DNA from: JANNRR01 sp031401675
Lineage (GTDB): Bacteria > Pseudomonadota > Alphaproteobacteria > Rhodobacterales > Rhodobacteraceae
Length of the DNA: 19,693 nucleotides
Direction: 5' to 3'
Assembly (NCBI GenBank): GCA_031401675.1
Contig: JANNRR010000157.1
Span: 1-19,693, forward strand
Shown here: one piece after another, positions 6,338 to 12,184 of the stretch
Position numbering within the stretch: position 1 is the first letter of the stretch
How the letters are laid out: every line of letters begins with the position of its first letter
Translations under genes and position numbers: made by a program
The notes under the pieces: generated by a model
What the model was told of the DNA's origin: nothing
The model's database searches: none
What the model saw: only the letters and a program-made list of their open reading frames with translations

Positions 6338-6754
6338 ATGACGAAACTGACTTTTGGTGCACACCCATTTCTTTTGGGGTTCGAGCAGCTGGAACGGCTG
6401 GTGGAGCGCACTGCCAAGACCGGCAACGAGGGCTATCCTCCGTTCAACATCGAACAATGCGGCGATAGCGCCTATCGCATTACGCTGGCGGTGGCCGGGT
6501 TTGCCGAAGCGGATCTGGCGATCACGGTCGAGGACCGGTCACTGGTCATCCGGGGCCGGCAGGCCGACGACAGCGAAGGGCGGATATTCCTGCACCGTGG
6601 GATTGCCGCCCGGCAATTTCAGCGCAGTTTCGTGCTGGCGGACGGGGTGGACGTGGCGGGGGCGACGATGGAAAGCGGCTTGCTGCATATCGATCTGCGG
6701 CGGGCGCAGCCGGAAACGGTGGTACAGACGATCCGGATCACCCGGGCCGGATGA
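6338..6754 (+). CDS. Small heat-shock protein, Hsp20/IbpA family
   Basis: A 138-residue ATP-independent chaperone that should bind unfolding proteins in the cytoplasm. The alpha-crystallin domain spans about residues 35–122: it starts 'YPPFNIEQCGDSAYRITLAVAGF', continues with 'DLAITVEDRSLVIRGR', and ends with the family's A-x-x-x-x-G-L-L pattern, 'ATMESGLLHIDLRR'. The C-terminal IxI motif needed for oligomer assembly is present as 'TIRI'. The N-terminal arm 'HPFLLGFEQLERLVERT' is IbpA-like. The ATG at 6338 has an AAGGG SD at 6325–6329. The SD lies beside a CTTGATCAAG palindrome (6318–6327), so limited thermosensor-like occlusion is possible. It is followed after 22 bp by a DUF1150 gene, most likely in the same operon. 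Confidence 0.95.
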   Translation: MTKLTFGAHPFLLGFEQLERLVERTAKTGNEGYPPFNIEQCGDSAYRITLAVAGFAEADLAITVEDRSLVIRGRQADDSEGRIFLHRGIAARQFQRSFVLADGVDVAGATMESGLLHIDLRRAQPETVVQTIRITRAG

Positions 6755-6776
6755 CCCGGTGTTGAGGAGTTGAGCA

Positions 6777-7004
6777 GTGAACACGAGATATGAATTCAGC
6801 GAGCCCTCGGGCAAGGGCATCGTTTTCATCCGGCCGGTGGCGGTTGCCGACCTTCCGGAAGCCATTCAGCTGGAGGCCGAGGGGATCGAGACCCTGTACG
6901 AGGTCTGCACCGACAAGGGCGCGCGGCTGGCGCTGGTCAAGGATCGCGGCATGGCGTTCATCCTGGCGCGCCAGAACGATTTTGCGCCGGTGAGCGTGCA
7001 CTGA
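6777..7004 (+). CDS. DUF1150 family protein
   Basis: A 75-residue protein with 'GKGIVFIRPVAVADLP', 'ETLYEVCTDKGARLALVKDR' and 'AFILARQNDFAPVSVH', matching the small DUF1150 family of alphaproteobacteria. The start is a GTG at 6777 with a strong GAGGAG SD 7 nt upstream (6764–6769). Its function is unknown. The pairing with an hsp20 gene recurs in this order as I recall it, so a role in stress responses is likely but inferred from neighbourhood. A GC-rich hairpin follows at once. Confidence 0.85.
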   Translation: MNTRYEFSEPSGKGIVFIRPVAVADLPEAIQLEAEGIETLYEVCTDKGARLALVKDRGMAFILARQNDFAPVSVH

Positions 7005-7013
7005 CCATTGCCG

Positions 7014-7038
7014 GCCCCCGGGGGCAAGCCCCCCGGGC
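7014..7038. terminator. GC-rich hairpin between convergent operons
   Basis: GCCCCCGGGGGCAAG is followed by CCCCCCGGGC: a stem of about nine pairs with an AA loop and a one-base bulge. It lies 9 bp after the DUF1150 stop and 17 bp from the stop of the convergent sat-cysC gene, so it may serve both strands. There is no T-tract. Confidence 0.5.
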
Positions 7039-7054
7039 AGCCGACCGTGCCGGA

Positions 7055-8761
7055 TCAGCCGGCGATCAGTCCGAGCGATTCCAGCTTCAGCAGCACCTGA
7101 TGCGCGCAATTGTCGACATCGGTGCCTTCGGTATCCAGCACCAGTTCGGCCTTGGTCGGGGCCTCGTAGGGGTCCGAGATGCCGGTGAATTCCTTGATCT
7201 TGCCTTCCCGCGCCAGTTTATAAAGGCCCTTGCGGTCGCGGCGTTCGCATTCCTCGACCGAGGTCGATACATGCACCTCGATGAAGGCGCCGTACTGCTC
7301 GATCATCTCGCGCACGGCGCGGCGGGTGGCGGTATAGGGCGCGATGGGGGCGCAGATCGCCAGACCGCCGTTCTTGGTGATCTCGGATGCGACATAGCCG
7401 ATGCGGCGGATGTTGATGTCGCGGTGTTCCTTGGAAAAGCCAAGTTCCGACGACAGGTGCTTGCGCACCACGTCGCCGTCCAGGAGCGTGACCGGGCGGC
7501 CGCCCATTTCCATCAGCTTGACCATCAGCGCGTTGGCGATGGTGGATTTTCCGGAGCCTGACAGGCCGGTAAAGAACACGGTGAAGCCCTGTTTCGAGCG
7601 TTGCGGCCGGTTGCGCCGCAGTTCGGCGACGACCGAGGGGAACGAGAACCATTCCGGTATCTCCAGCCCTTCGGCCAGGCGGCGGCGCAGTTCGGTGCCC
7701 GAGATGTCGAGGATGGTCACGCCCTCTTCAACCTCGTCGCGCGGTTCGTACTGGGCGCGTTCCTGGATGTAGACCATCTGCTTGAAGTCGACCATTTCGA
7801 TGCCGATTTCGGCCTGATGCTTGCCGAACAGGTCCTGCGCCTCGTAGGGGCCATAGAAATCCTGCCCGGCAGAGTTCTTGCCCGGCCCGGCGTGGTCGCG
7901 GCCGACGATCATGTGGGTGCAGCCGTGGTTGCGCCGGATGATGCCGTGCCACACCGCTTCGCGCGGGCCGGCCATACGCATGGCAAGGTTCAGAAGGCTC
8001 ATGGTGGTGGTGGCGGCGGGGTACTGATCCAGCACCGCTTCGTAGCAGCGCACGCGGGTGAAGTGGTCGATGTCGCCCGGTTTGGTCATGCCGACCACCG
8101 GATGGATCAAGAGGTTGGCCTGAGCTTCGCGGGCGGCCCGGAAGGTCAGTTCCTGATGCGCGCGGTGCAGCGGGTTGCGGGTCTGAAACGCCACCACACG
8201 GCGCCAGCCGACCTTGCGGAAATAGGCGCGCAATTCGTTGGGCGTATCGCGGCGGGACTTGAAATCATAATGCACCGGCTGCTGGATGCCGGTGATCGGG
8301 CCGCCAAGATAGACCTTGCCCGCCTGATGGTGCAGGTAGTTCACCGCCGGATGCGCCAGATCGTCGGCACCGTAGACGCGCTCCGCTTCCAGAGCCTTGT
8401 CCGGCAGCCATTTGTCGGTGACCGACAGGATGGCGAGGATCACGCCTTCGGCGTCGCGCAGCGCAATGTCCTGACCGGGTTCAACCTTGTCTGCAAACGC
8501 GTCGGACACATCGAGAGTGATCGGCATCGGCCACAGCGTGCCGTCGGCCAGGCGCATGTCGGTAACGATGCCGTTGTAATCGGCTTCGGAGTTGAAGCCC
8601 TTCAGCGGGTAGAAGCCACCGTTCATCAGCAGTTCCAGATCGCAGACCTGCCGGGCGGTCAGGTCCCACGACGGCAGGGTGCCAGCCTCGGCCTTCAGTT
8701 TCTGGGCGGACTCGTAGGAAACATACAGCTCCGGGATCGGAGCAAGGTTGGCGATTGGCAT
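7055..8761 (-). CDS. Bifunctional sulfate adenylyltransferase/adenylylsulfate kinase
   Basis: A 568-residue fusion that activates sulfate in two steps. The N-terminal ATP sulfurylase (about 1–385) makes APS and the C-terminal APS kinase (about 390–568) makes PAPS for assimilatory reduction or sulfation. The sulfurylase active site is 'FQTRNPLHRAH' (192–202), with 'IVGRDHAGPG' (285–294). The kinase has the P-loop 'GLSGSGKST' (399–407), 'LLDGD' (426–430) and 'FTGISDPYEAP'. Both halves look intact. The ATG at 8761 is chosen because the sulfurylase fold begins there (MPIANLAPIPELYVSYES) and GAGAG stands upstream; 40 further in-frame codons upstream overlap the promoter candidate. A short hairpin lies in the leader. 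There is no cysD/N or cysH next to it in this window. Confidence 0.95.
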   Translation of the reverse strand: MPIANLAPIPELYVSYESAQKLKAEAGTLPSWDLTARQVCDLELLMNGGFYPLKGFNSEADYNGIVTDMRLADGTLWPMPITLDVSDAFADKVEPGQDIALRDAEGVILAILSVTDKWLPDKALEAERVYGADDLAHPAVNYLHHQAGKVYLGGPITGIQQPVHYDFKSRRDTPNELRAYFRKVGWRRVVAFQTRNPLHRAHQELTFRAAREAQANLLIHPVVGMTKPGDIDHFTRVRCYEAVLDQYPAATTTMSLLNLAMRMAGPREAVWHGIIRRNHGCTHMIVGRDHAGPGKNSAGQDFYGPYEAQDLFGKHQAEIGIEMVDFKQMVYIQERAQYEPRDEVEEGVTILDISGTELRRRLAEGLEIPEWFSFPSVVAELRRNRPQRSKQGFTVFFTGLSGSGKSTIANALMVKLMEMGGRPVTLLDGDVVRKHLSSELGFSKEHRDINIRRIGYVASEITKNGGLAICAPIAPYTATRRAVREMIEQYGAFIEVHVSTSVEECERRDRKGLYKLAREGKIKEFTGISDPYEAPTKAELVLDTEGTDVDNCAHQVLLKLESLGLIAG

Positions 8762-8790
8762 GTGAACTCTCGGCTGATGCAAATGGGGTT

Positions 8791-8806
8791 GCGGGGTCGA
8801 ACCCGC
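8791..8806 (-). other. Hairpin in the sat-cysC leader
   Basis: GCGGG/CCCGC arms enclose a 6-nt loop. If the promoter at 8848–8819 is used, this hairpin sits near the 5' end of a leader of about 50 nt. On the minus strand it reads GCGGGTTCGACCCCGC, which looks like a tRNA T-arm, but no acceptor or other arms surround it. Confidence 0.4.
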
Positions 8807-8818
8807 GTCTTGGGCGTG

Positions 8819-8848
8819 GCTATAAGCCCGATTTTGCGGGGAATTCAA
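8819..8848 (-). promoter_or_regulatory. Candidate promoter of sat-cysC
   Basis: On the minus strand TTGAAT (8848–8843), an 18-bp spacer and TATAGC (8824–8819), about 58 bp before the ATG. Both boxes are good sigma-70 matches. Confidence 0.5.
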
Positions 8849-8872
8849 GCGAAAGGGGCGGTGAAAGGGCAA

Positions 8873-8900
8873 ATGCTGCAAAAATGCTGCAATGCAGCAT
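8873..8900. promoter_or_regulatory. Triple half-site operator-like repeat upstream of sat-cysC
   Basis: ATGCTGCA occurs at 8873–8880 and 8884–8891 (11 bp apart, one helical turn). The second copy forms a perfect inverted repeat with TGCAGCAT at 8893–8900 around a single A. The block lies 24–52 bp upstream of the sat-cysC -35, where an activator would bind. The binding protein is unknown; sulfate genes are often controlled by CysB-like LysR regulators, but no such gene is in the window. Confidence 0.45.
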
Positions 8901-8931
8901 GGGTTTTGCGTGCCTGTCAGGTGTGGCCGAG

Positions 8932-8976
8932 TCAGCCGTTACCGGATCAGGCGTTACAGGATCAGGCGTGACCGGA
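8932..8976. repeat. Three tandem 15-bp units at the trxB stop codon
   Basis: The units are TCAGCCGTTACCGGA (8932–8946), TCAGGCGTTACAGGA (8947–8961) and TCAGGCGTGACCGGA (8962–8976). Each begins with TCA, which is TGA on the minus strand. The last unit encodes the final Ser-Gly-His-Ala-stop of TrxB; because 15 is divisible by three, the two further copies supply two more in-frame stops. Confidence 0.75.
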
Positions 8977-9900
8977 CAGGAACCGTTCCGCATCCAGCGC
9001 CGCCATACAGCCCATGCCGGCACTGGTCACGGCCTGGCGGTAGACATGGTCGGTCAGGTCGCCCGCCGCGAACACGCCGGGGACCGAGGTTTCGGTGGTG
9101 CCGGGCTTGACCACGACATAGCCGCCATTGTGCAGGTCAAGCTGGTCCTTCACCAGCTCCGAGGCTGGCGAATGGCCGATGGCAACAAAGAAGCCGGCGC
9201 AGGGGATATCGGTGGTGGCACCGGTTTGCACATGCATCGCGCGAACGCCGGTGACGCCGAGCGGGCCTTCGGTGCCTAGCACTTCTTCGACACCATGGTT
9301 CCACAGCACGCTGATCTTGGGGTGTTTGAACAGCCGGTCCTGATTGGTCTTGTCGGCGCGCAGGCTGTCGCGGCGGTGGATCAAAGTGACGTGGCTGGCG
9401 AAGTTGGTCAGGAACAGCGCCTCTTCCACCGCCGTATTGCCGCCGCCGATCACCACCACCTCTTTCCCGCGGTAAAAGAACCCGTCACAGGTGGCGCAGG
9501 CCGATACCCCGAAGCCCTTGAACTTTTCCTCGGACGGCAGACCCAGCCAGCGGGCCTGCGCCCCGGTAGCAAGGATCACCGCGTCGGCGGTGTAAGTGGT
9601 TCCGCTGTCGCTTTGAGCTACAAAGGGACGCTTTGACAGATCAAGGCCGGTGATGATGTCGGATATCACTTCCGCCCCCATCGCTTCGGCATGGGCCTGC
9701 ATCCGCAGCATCAGGTCCGGCCCCAGCACATGGCTGTCGCCGGGCCAGTTTTCCACGTCGGTGGTGATTGTCAGCTGGCCGCCGGGCTGGATGCCCTGCA
9801 CCAGCACCGGGTTCATCATGGCGCGAGAGGCATAGACGGCGGCAGAGTATCCGGCCGGGCCGGAGCCTACGATCAGAACCCGAGTGTGTTTGGTCGGCAT
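8962..9900 (-). CDS. trxB: Thioredoxin-disulfide reductase
   Basis: TrxB passes electrons from NADPH through FAD to thioredoxin in the cytoplasm. The protein is 312 residues, typical length. It has the FAD-binding 'VGSGPAGYSAAVYASRA' (11–27), 'GGQLTITTDVENWPG' (40–54), the redox-active CATC at 135–138 within 'SACATCDGFFYRGKEVVV', the NADPH-binding 'GGGNTAVEEALFL' (152–164) and the C-terminal 'VFAAGDLTDHVYRQAVTSAG'. The ATG at 9900 has AAAGGA upstream. The in-frame extension to 9993 is unlike the family. It is divergent from an Lrp-type gene. The C-terminus lies in a tandem repeat that duplicates the last codons and the stop. Confidence 0.97.
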   Translation of the reverse strand: MPTKHTRVLIVGSGPAGYSAAVYASRAMMNPVLVQGIQPGGQLTITTDVENWPGDSHVLGPDLMLRMQAHAEAMGAEVISDIITGLDLSKRPFVAQSDSGTTYTADAVILATGAQARWLGLPSEEKFKGFGVSACATCDGFFYRGKEVVVIGGGNTAVEEALFLTNFASHVTLIHRRDSLRADKTNQDRLFKHPKISVLWNHGVEEVLGTEGPLGVTGVRAMHVQTGATTDIPCAGFFVAIGHSPASELVKDQLDLHNGGYVVVKPGTTETSVPGVFAAGDLTDHVYRQAVTSAGMGCMAALDAERFLSGHA

Positions 9901-9935
9901 GGCATTTCCTTTAGCCGGATCGCGGCGGCTTTGCC

Positions 9936-9964
9936 GATATAGTCCGGCCTGGCGGTGACGGAAA
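9936..9964 (-). promoter_or_regulatory. Possible promoter of trxB
   Basis: On the minus strand TTTCCG (9964–9959), a 17-bp spacer and TATATC (9941–9936), about 35 bp before the ATG. The -10 is good and the -35 weak. Confidence 0.35.
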
Positions 9965-10031
9965 GCCCCCGGGGCAACGCGGCAACCGGCCATGCTGCGG
10001 CTGCAGGGCCGGGTCCGGAAGTTGCGCGCTC

Positions 10032-10071
10032 ATGAAATTTTATTGCGCAGGGCCGCGCCTCGGCCTAAGTT
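10032..10071 (+). promoter_or_regulatory. Candidate lrp promoter with AT-rich upstream box
   Basis: TTGCGC (10043–10048), a 17-bp spacer and TAAGTT (10066–10071). The 12-bp ATGAAATTTTAT at 10032–10043, nearly palindromic around AAATTT, touches the -35 and stands out in GC-rich surroundings. Lrp-family proteins bind AT-rich quasi-palindromes and often control their own gene, so this is a plausible autoregulatory site; it could equally be an UP element. Confidence 0.4.
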
Positions 10072-10106
10072 CCGGAAAAAGCGACGTAACCGGAAAGGAC
10101 GTAAGG

Positions 10107-10607
10107 ATGGCAGGCTCCAAGCTTGATCCGATTGATCGCCGGATTCTGGCCGAACTGCAGGCCGACGGGCGGATGACCAACGTGGAACTGGCCCGCCGCG
10201 TCGGCATTTCGGCACCGCCCTGCCTGCGGCGGGTGCGGACGCTGGAGGAGGCGGGCTACATCCGTGGCTATCACGCCGATATCAACCCGCGAGAACTGGG
10301 ATTCGAGGTGCAGGTGTTCGCCATGGTGCGGCTGCACAGCCAGGCCGAGGTCGACCTTTCGGCGTTCGAGCAGCTGTGCCGCGACTGGCCGCTGGTTCGC
10401 GAATGCCACATGCTGAACGGCGAGATCGATTTCATCCTGAAATGCGTGGCGCCGGATCTGTCGACCTTTCAGAATTTTCTGACCGAGGGGCTGACCTCGG
10501 CCGGCAACGTGGCATCGGTCAAGACCTCGCTGGTCATCCGTGGCGCCAAGGACGAACCGGGCGTACCGTTCGACGTGCTGGAAGCGCGGATCGCCCGGCG
10601 GGCCTGA
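10107..10607 (+). CDS. Lrp/AsnC-family transcriptional regulator
   Basis: A 166-residue feast/famine-type regulator. The N-terminus is the winged helix-turn-helix ('LDPIDRRILAELQADGR', then 'VELARRVGISAPPCLRRVRTLEEAGYI', about residues 6–50). The C-terminal RAM ligand-binding domain (about 65–150) includes 'VQVFAMVRLHSQAEVDLSAFE', 'ECHMLNGEIDFILKCVAPDL' and 'VASVKTSLVIR'. The protein would bind an amino acid or similar small ligand and act as an oligomer. The ATG at 10107 has AAGGACGTAAGG just upstream; the earlier in-frame start at 10032 lies in the promoter. The divergent trxB gene is a possible target along with itself, by position only. Confidence 0.93.
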   Translation: MAGSKLDPIDRRILAELQADGRMTNVELARRVGISAPPCLRRVRTLEEAGYIRGYHADINPRELGFEVQVFAMVRLHSQAEVDLSAFEQLCRDWPLVRECHMLNGEIDFILKCVAPDLSTFQNFLTEGLTSAGNVASVKTSLVIRGAKDEPGVPFDVLEARIARRA

Positions 10608-10640
10608 GGATCAGGTCGGCGTCTAGGGGTTTGCCGTGAA

Positions 10641-11438
10641 TCAGAGCGACAGCATCGCCTCGACCTCGAAGGTGGTCAGGCGCGGGTGCGACAGCGGGCC
10701 GAAATCCTCATAGCGGCGGACATGCGGGAAGAACGCCAGGAACAGTGCCATCAGTTCGGGGTCCAGCGTGGCGTTGGCCGACAGGCCGGGGTGAAAGCTT
10801 TCGATCTCGATTCCGTTGGCGCGAATGGTACGGTGCCCGGCAAAGGCCATGTGATAGACCGGTACTGGCGAAATCGGGTCGACGCGGATCACCCCCATGC
10901 CATCGACAAAGCCGCGCGCCGGGGCAAAAGCCGCCGGGATGCCGATGATTTCGGCAACGCGGGCATGGCGGTGCAACAGGCGCGCCGACGGGCCGAGCAA
11001 CAGGTCGGACATCGGGCGCGAATAGCCAAAGCGGTCAGCCGTTACCCGGACCAGCCCGCCGGAGTCGAACCCCGGTGTTGCGCCCGACGGATACAGCATC
11101 ATCGAGCCGATCCAGAGCACCGGCTCCGGCCCGTTTTCCATGGTCAGCACCCGGTTGCCGGGCAATAGGTCCTCGACCGAAACCGGGCCGCGATCAGTGG
11201 TGATCAGGGTGCCGCGGGCGATGGCAGAAAACGCATCCTCGAACTGCGGCAGAGCCGGGGCCAAACGGGTCGTGCTTTCGATCTGGCCGGTGGCGGACAG
11301 ATACGCAAGCTCGTACCGGCGGGTCAAAGGTTTGGCGCGCTGCGGTCGCCGGTCGGGGCGATCGGTCCAGGTTTGCGGGGCCGAGGCGGCCCCTTGCGCA
11401 AGCGCAAGATTTGCGCCGGGGCGGCGGGGGTATTGCAT
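10641..11438 (-). CDS. Hint-domain protein without the catalytic cysteine
   Basis: A 265-residue protein with a Hedgehog/intein (Hint_2-type) fold at about residues 70–217. The block A segment is 'AIARGTLITTDRGPVSVEDL' and the C-terminal block is 'VYHMAFAGHRTIRANGIEIES', ending in 'FHPG'. The nucleophile that starts a Hint domain (Cys in CFxxGT) is Ala72 here, and the whole protein contains no Cys, so self-cleavage by the usual thioester route is not expected. The first 65 residues are basic, Pro/Arg-rich and probably disordered. The final 45 residues are helical. The ATG at 11438 has AAAGGA upstream. Such proteins are common in Rhodobacterales; a role is not known. It converges on the lrp gene, with a 33-bp gap and no evident terminator. 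Confidence 0.82.
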   Translation of the reverse strand: MQYPRRPGANLALAQGAASAPQTWTDRPDRRPQRAKPLTRRYELAYLSATGQIESTTRLAPALPQFEDAFSAIARGTLITTDRGPVSVEDLLPGNRVLTMENGPEPVLWIGSMMLYPSGATPGFDSGGLVRVTADRFGYSRPMSDLLLGPSARLLHRHARVAEIIGIPAAFAPARGFVDGMGVIRVDPISPVPVYHMAFAGHRTIRANGIEIESFHPGLSANATLDPELMALFLAFFPHVRRYEDFGPLSHPRLTTFEVEAMLSL

Positions 11439-11509
11439 GCGAACAGTCCTTTCGGTCTGTCACATCTGCATCGGCCCCCACCGAATCTGCAGATAGACGT
11501 GATCAGGAA

Positions 11510-11560
11510 CAGAAAGCCGATGCCCGGTCCGGCTGTCAAAATTTTTCGTGAATATGAAGC
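11510..11560 (-). promoter_or_regulatory. Possible promoter of the Hint gene
   Basis: A perfect TTGACA at 11539–11534 (minus strand) is preceded by an A/T tract (GAAAAATTT), as in an UP element. The -10 at the proper distance is poor (CTTTCT). The leader to the ATG at 11438 would be about 70 nt. Confidence 0.35.
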
Positions 11561-11660
11561 GCGGTTCGGTGCAATCGCCCGGAAAGCGGCGGAATTGTTT
11601 CCGGTTGCCCCAAGGGTCCGCCACATTTCCTGAAAGTGCCCGAATCAGGATTTCCGGCAT

Positions 11661-11692
11661 GAAAAGGCCGGAAAGCGGCTTGGCTTTCCGGC
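11661..11692 (-). terminator. Intrinsic terminator of the 46-residue protein gene
   Basis: A perfect 10-bp stem GCCGGAAAGC/GCTTTCCGGC (11667–11676 and 11683–11692) with a 6-nt loop is followed on the minus strand by CTTTTC. It lies 50 bp beyond the small gene's stop. A third arm, TTTCCGGC at 11651–11658, can pair with the same GCCGGAAA, so two hairpins exclude each other. Confidence 0.65.
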
Positions 11693-11741
11693 GCTGATCC
11701 GGGCCCGGCGGGCCGGCAATCCGTGCAGTAGATCGTTCGGA

Positions 11742-11882
11742 TCAGGCCTTGGCCATCCGGGCCGGCGCGGTGCGGCGGGCGATGAATTCGGCGCGGCGCA
11801 CCCCGCGCTGCCAGGGCAGGACCACCGGCTCGGTCGCGGTCATTTCCAGAACCCATTTCATCCAGCGCTTTTCAATCTGCAT
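11742..11882 (-). CDS. Small basic protein of 46 residues
   Basis: A short gene with strong signals: ATG at 11882, a GAGGAA SD at 11894–11889 with 6-nt spacing, a stop at 11744–11742 and an intrinsic terminator after it. The product begins MQIEKRWMKWVLEM, continues 'TATEPVVLPWQRGVRRAE' and ends 'RRTAPARMAKA'. It is rich in Arg/Lys and Trp, with an amphipathic N-terminal helix and a 'LPWQRG' turn, and has no membrane span. I believe similar unnamed small proteins occur in other Rhodobacterales, but no function is known to me. It is monocistronic and lies between pgeF and the Hint gene. Confidence 0.7.
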   Translation of the reverse strand: MQIEKRWMKWVLEMTATEPVVLPWQRGVRRAEFIARRTAPARMAKA

Positions 11883-12184
11883 GGTCTGTTCCTCGTTCCT
11901 GATTGCGCGTGCGTGACGTCGCTGTTGTTGTTCGATGCCCCCAATGTCGCCGGGCTTTGGGGCGAGGAAATGACCGGAAAAGGGAATTTCAGAAATTGTT
12001 CACCATGATCCGATTGCCGAACCGGGCCCCGAGGCGGCGATGGCCAAACGCAGGAATACAAGGGGATTTTTGCACCAATCCGCAGATTGCGTTACCATTG
12101 TTTCTGGCAATGCGGCTGGAATGCGGCGCGAGTGGGACAGATTGCTGCGCCGGCGTTCGACCAGGACCGGCACGGGGGCGGCCG
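11883..12184. other. 302-bp gap between small protein gene and pgeF
   Basis: This region must hold the small gene's promoter and the end of the pgeF operon. It contains a perfect AATTTC-A-GAAATT inverted repeat (11985–11997) in an AT-rich patch, about 105 bp before the small gene's ATG, and a CCCCAA/TTGGGG pair with a 12-nt loop around 11940–11963. A plus-strand frame starting at 12040 runs into pgeF antisense and lacks an SD. No convincing -35/-10 pair or pgeF terminator was found. Confidence 0.4.

Larger units (their letters stand above)
11439..11741. other. 303-bp gap between Hint gene and small protein gene
   Basis: It holds a promoter candidate for the Hint gene (-35 at 11539–11534), a terminator-like triple-arm structure at 11651–11692 behind the small protein, a palindrome ATCTGCAGAT near 11486–11495 and a partial repeat of it (ATCTGCA) about 21 bp earlier. 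A short plus-strand frame (about 11520–11633) has no SD and no recognisable product. No gene was identified. Confidence 0.5.

Noticed and set aside
8781..8870. Possible tRNA on the minus strand (T-arm-like GCGGGTTCGACCCCGC)
   Set aside because: No matching acceptor, D or anticodon arms are found, and the stem leaves only a 6-nt loop. It is treated as a leader hairpin.
11520..11633. Short plus-strand frame (MPGPAVKIFREYEARFG...)
   Set aside because: The helical look is suggestive, but there is no SD and it overlaps the promoter candidate of the Hint gene.
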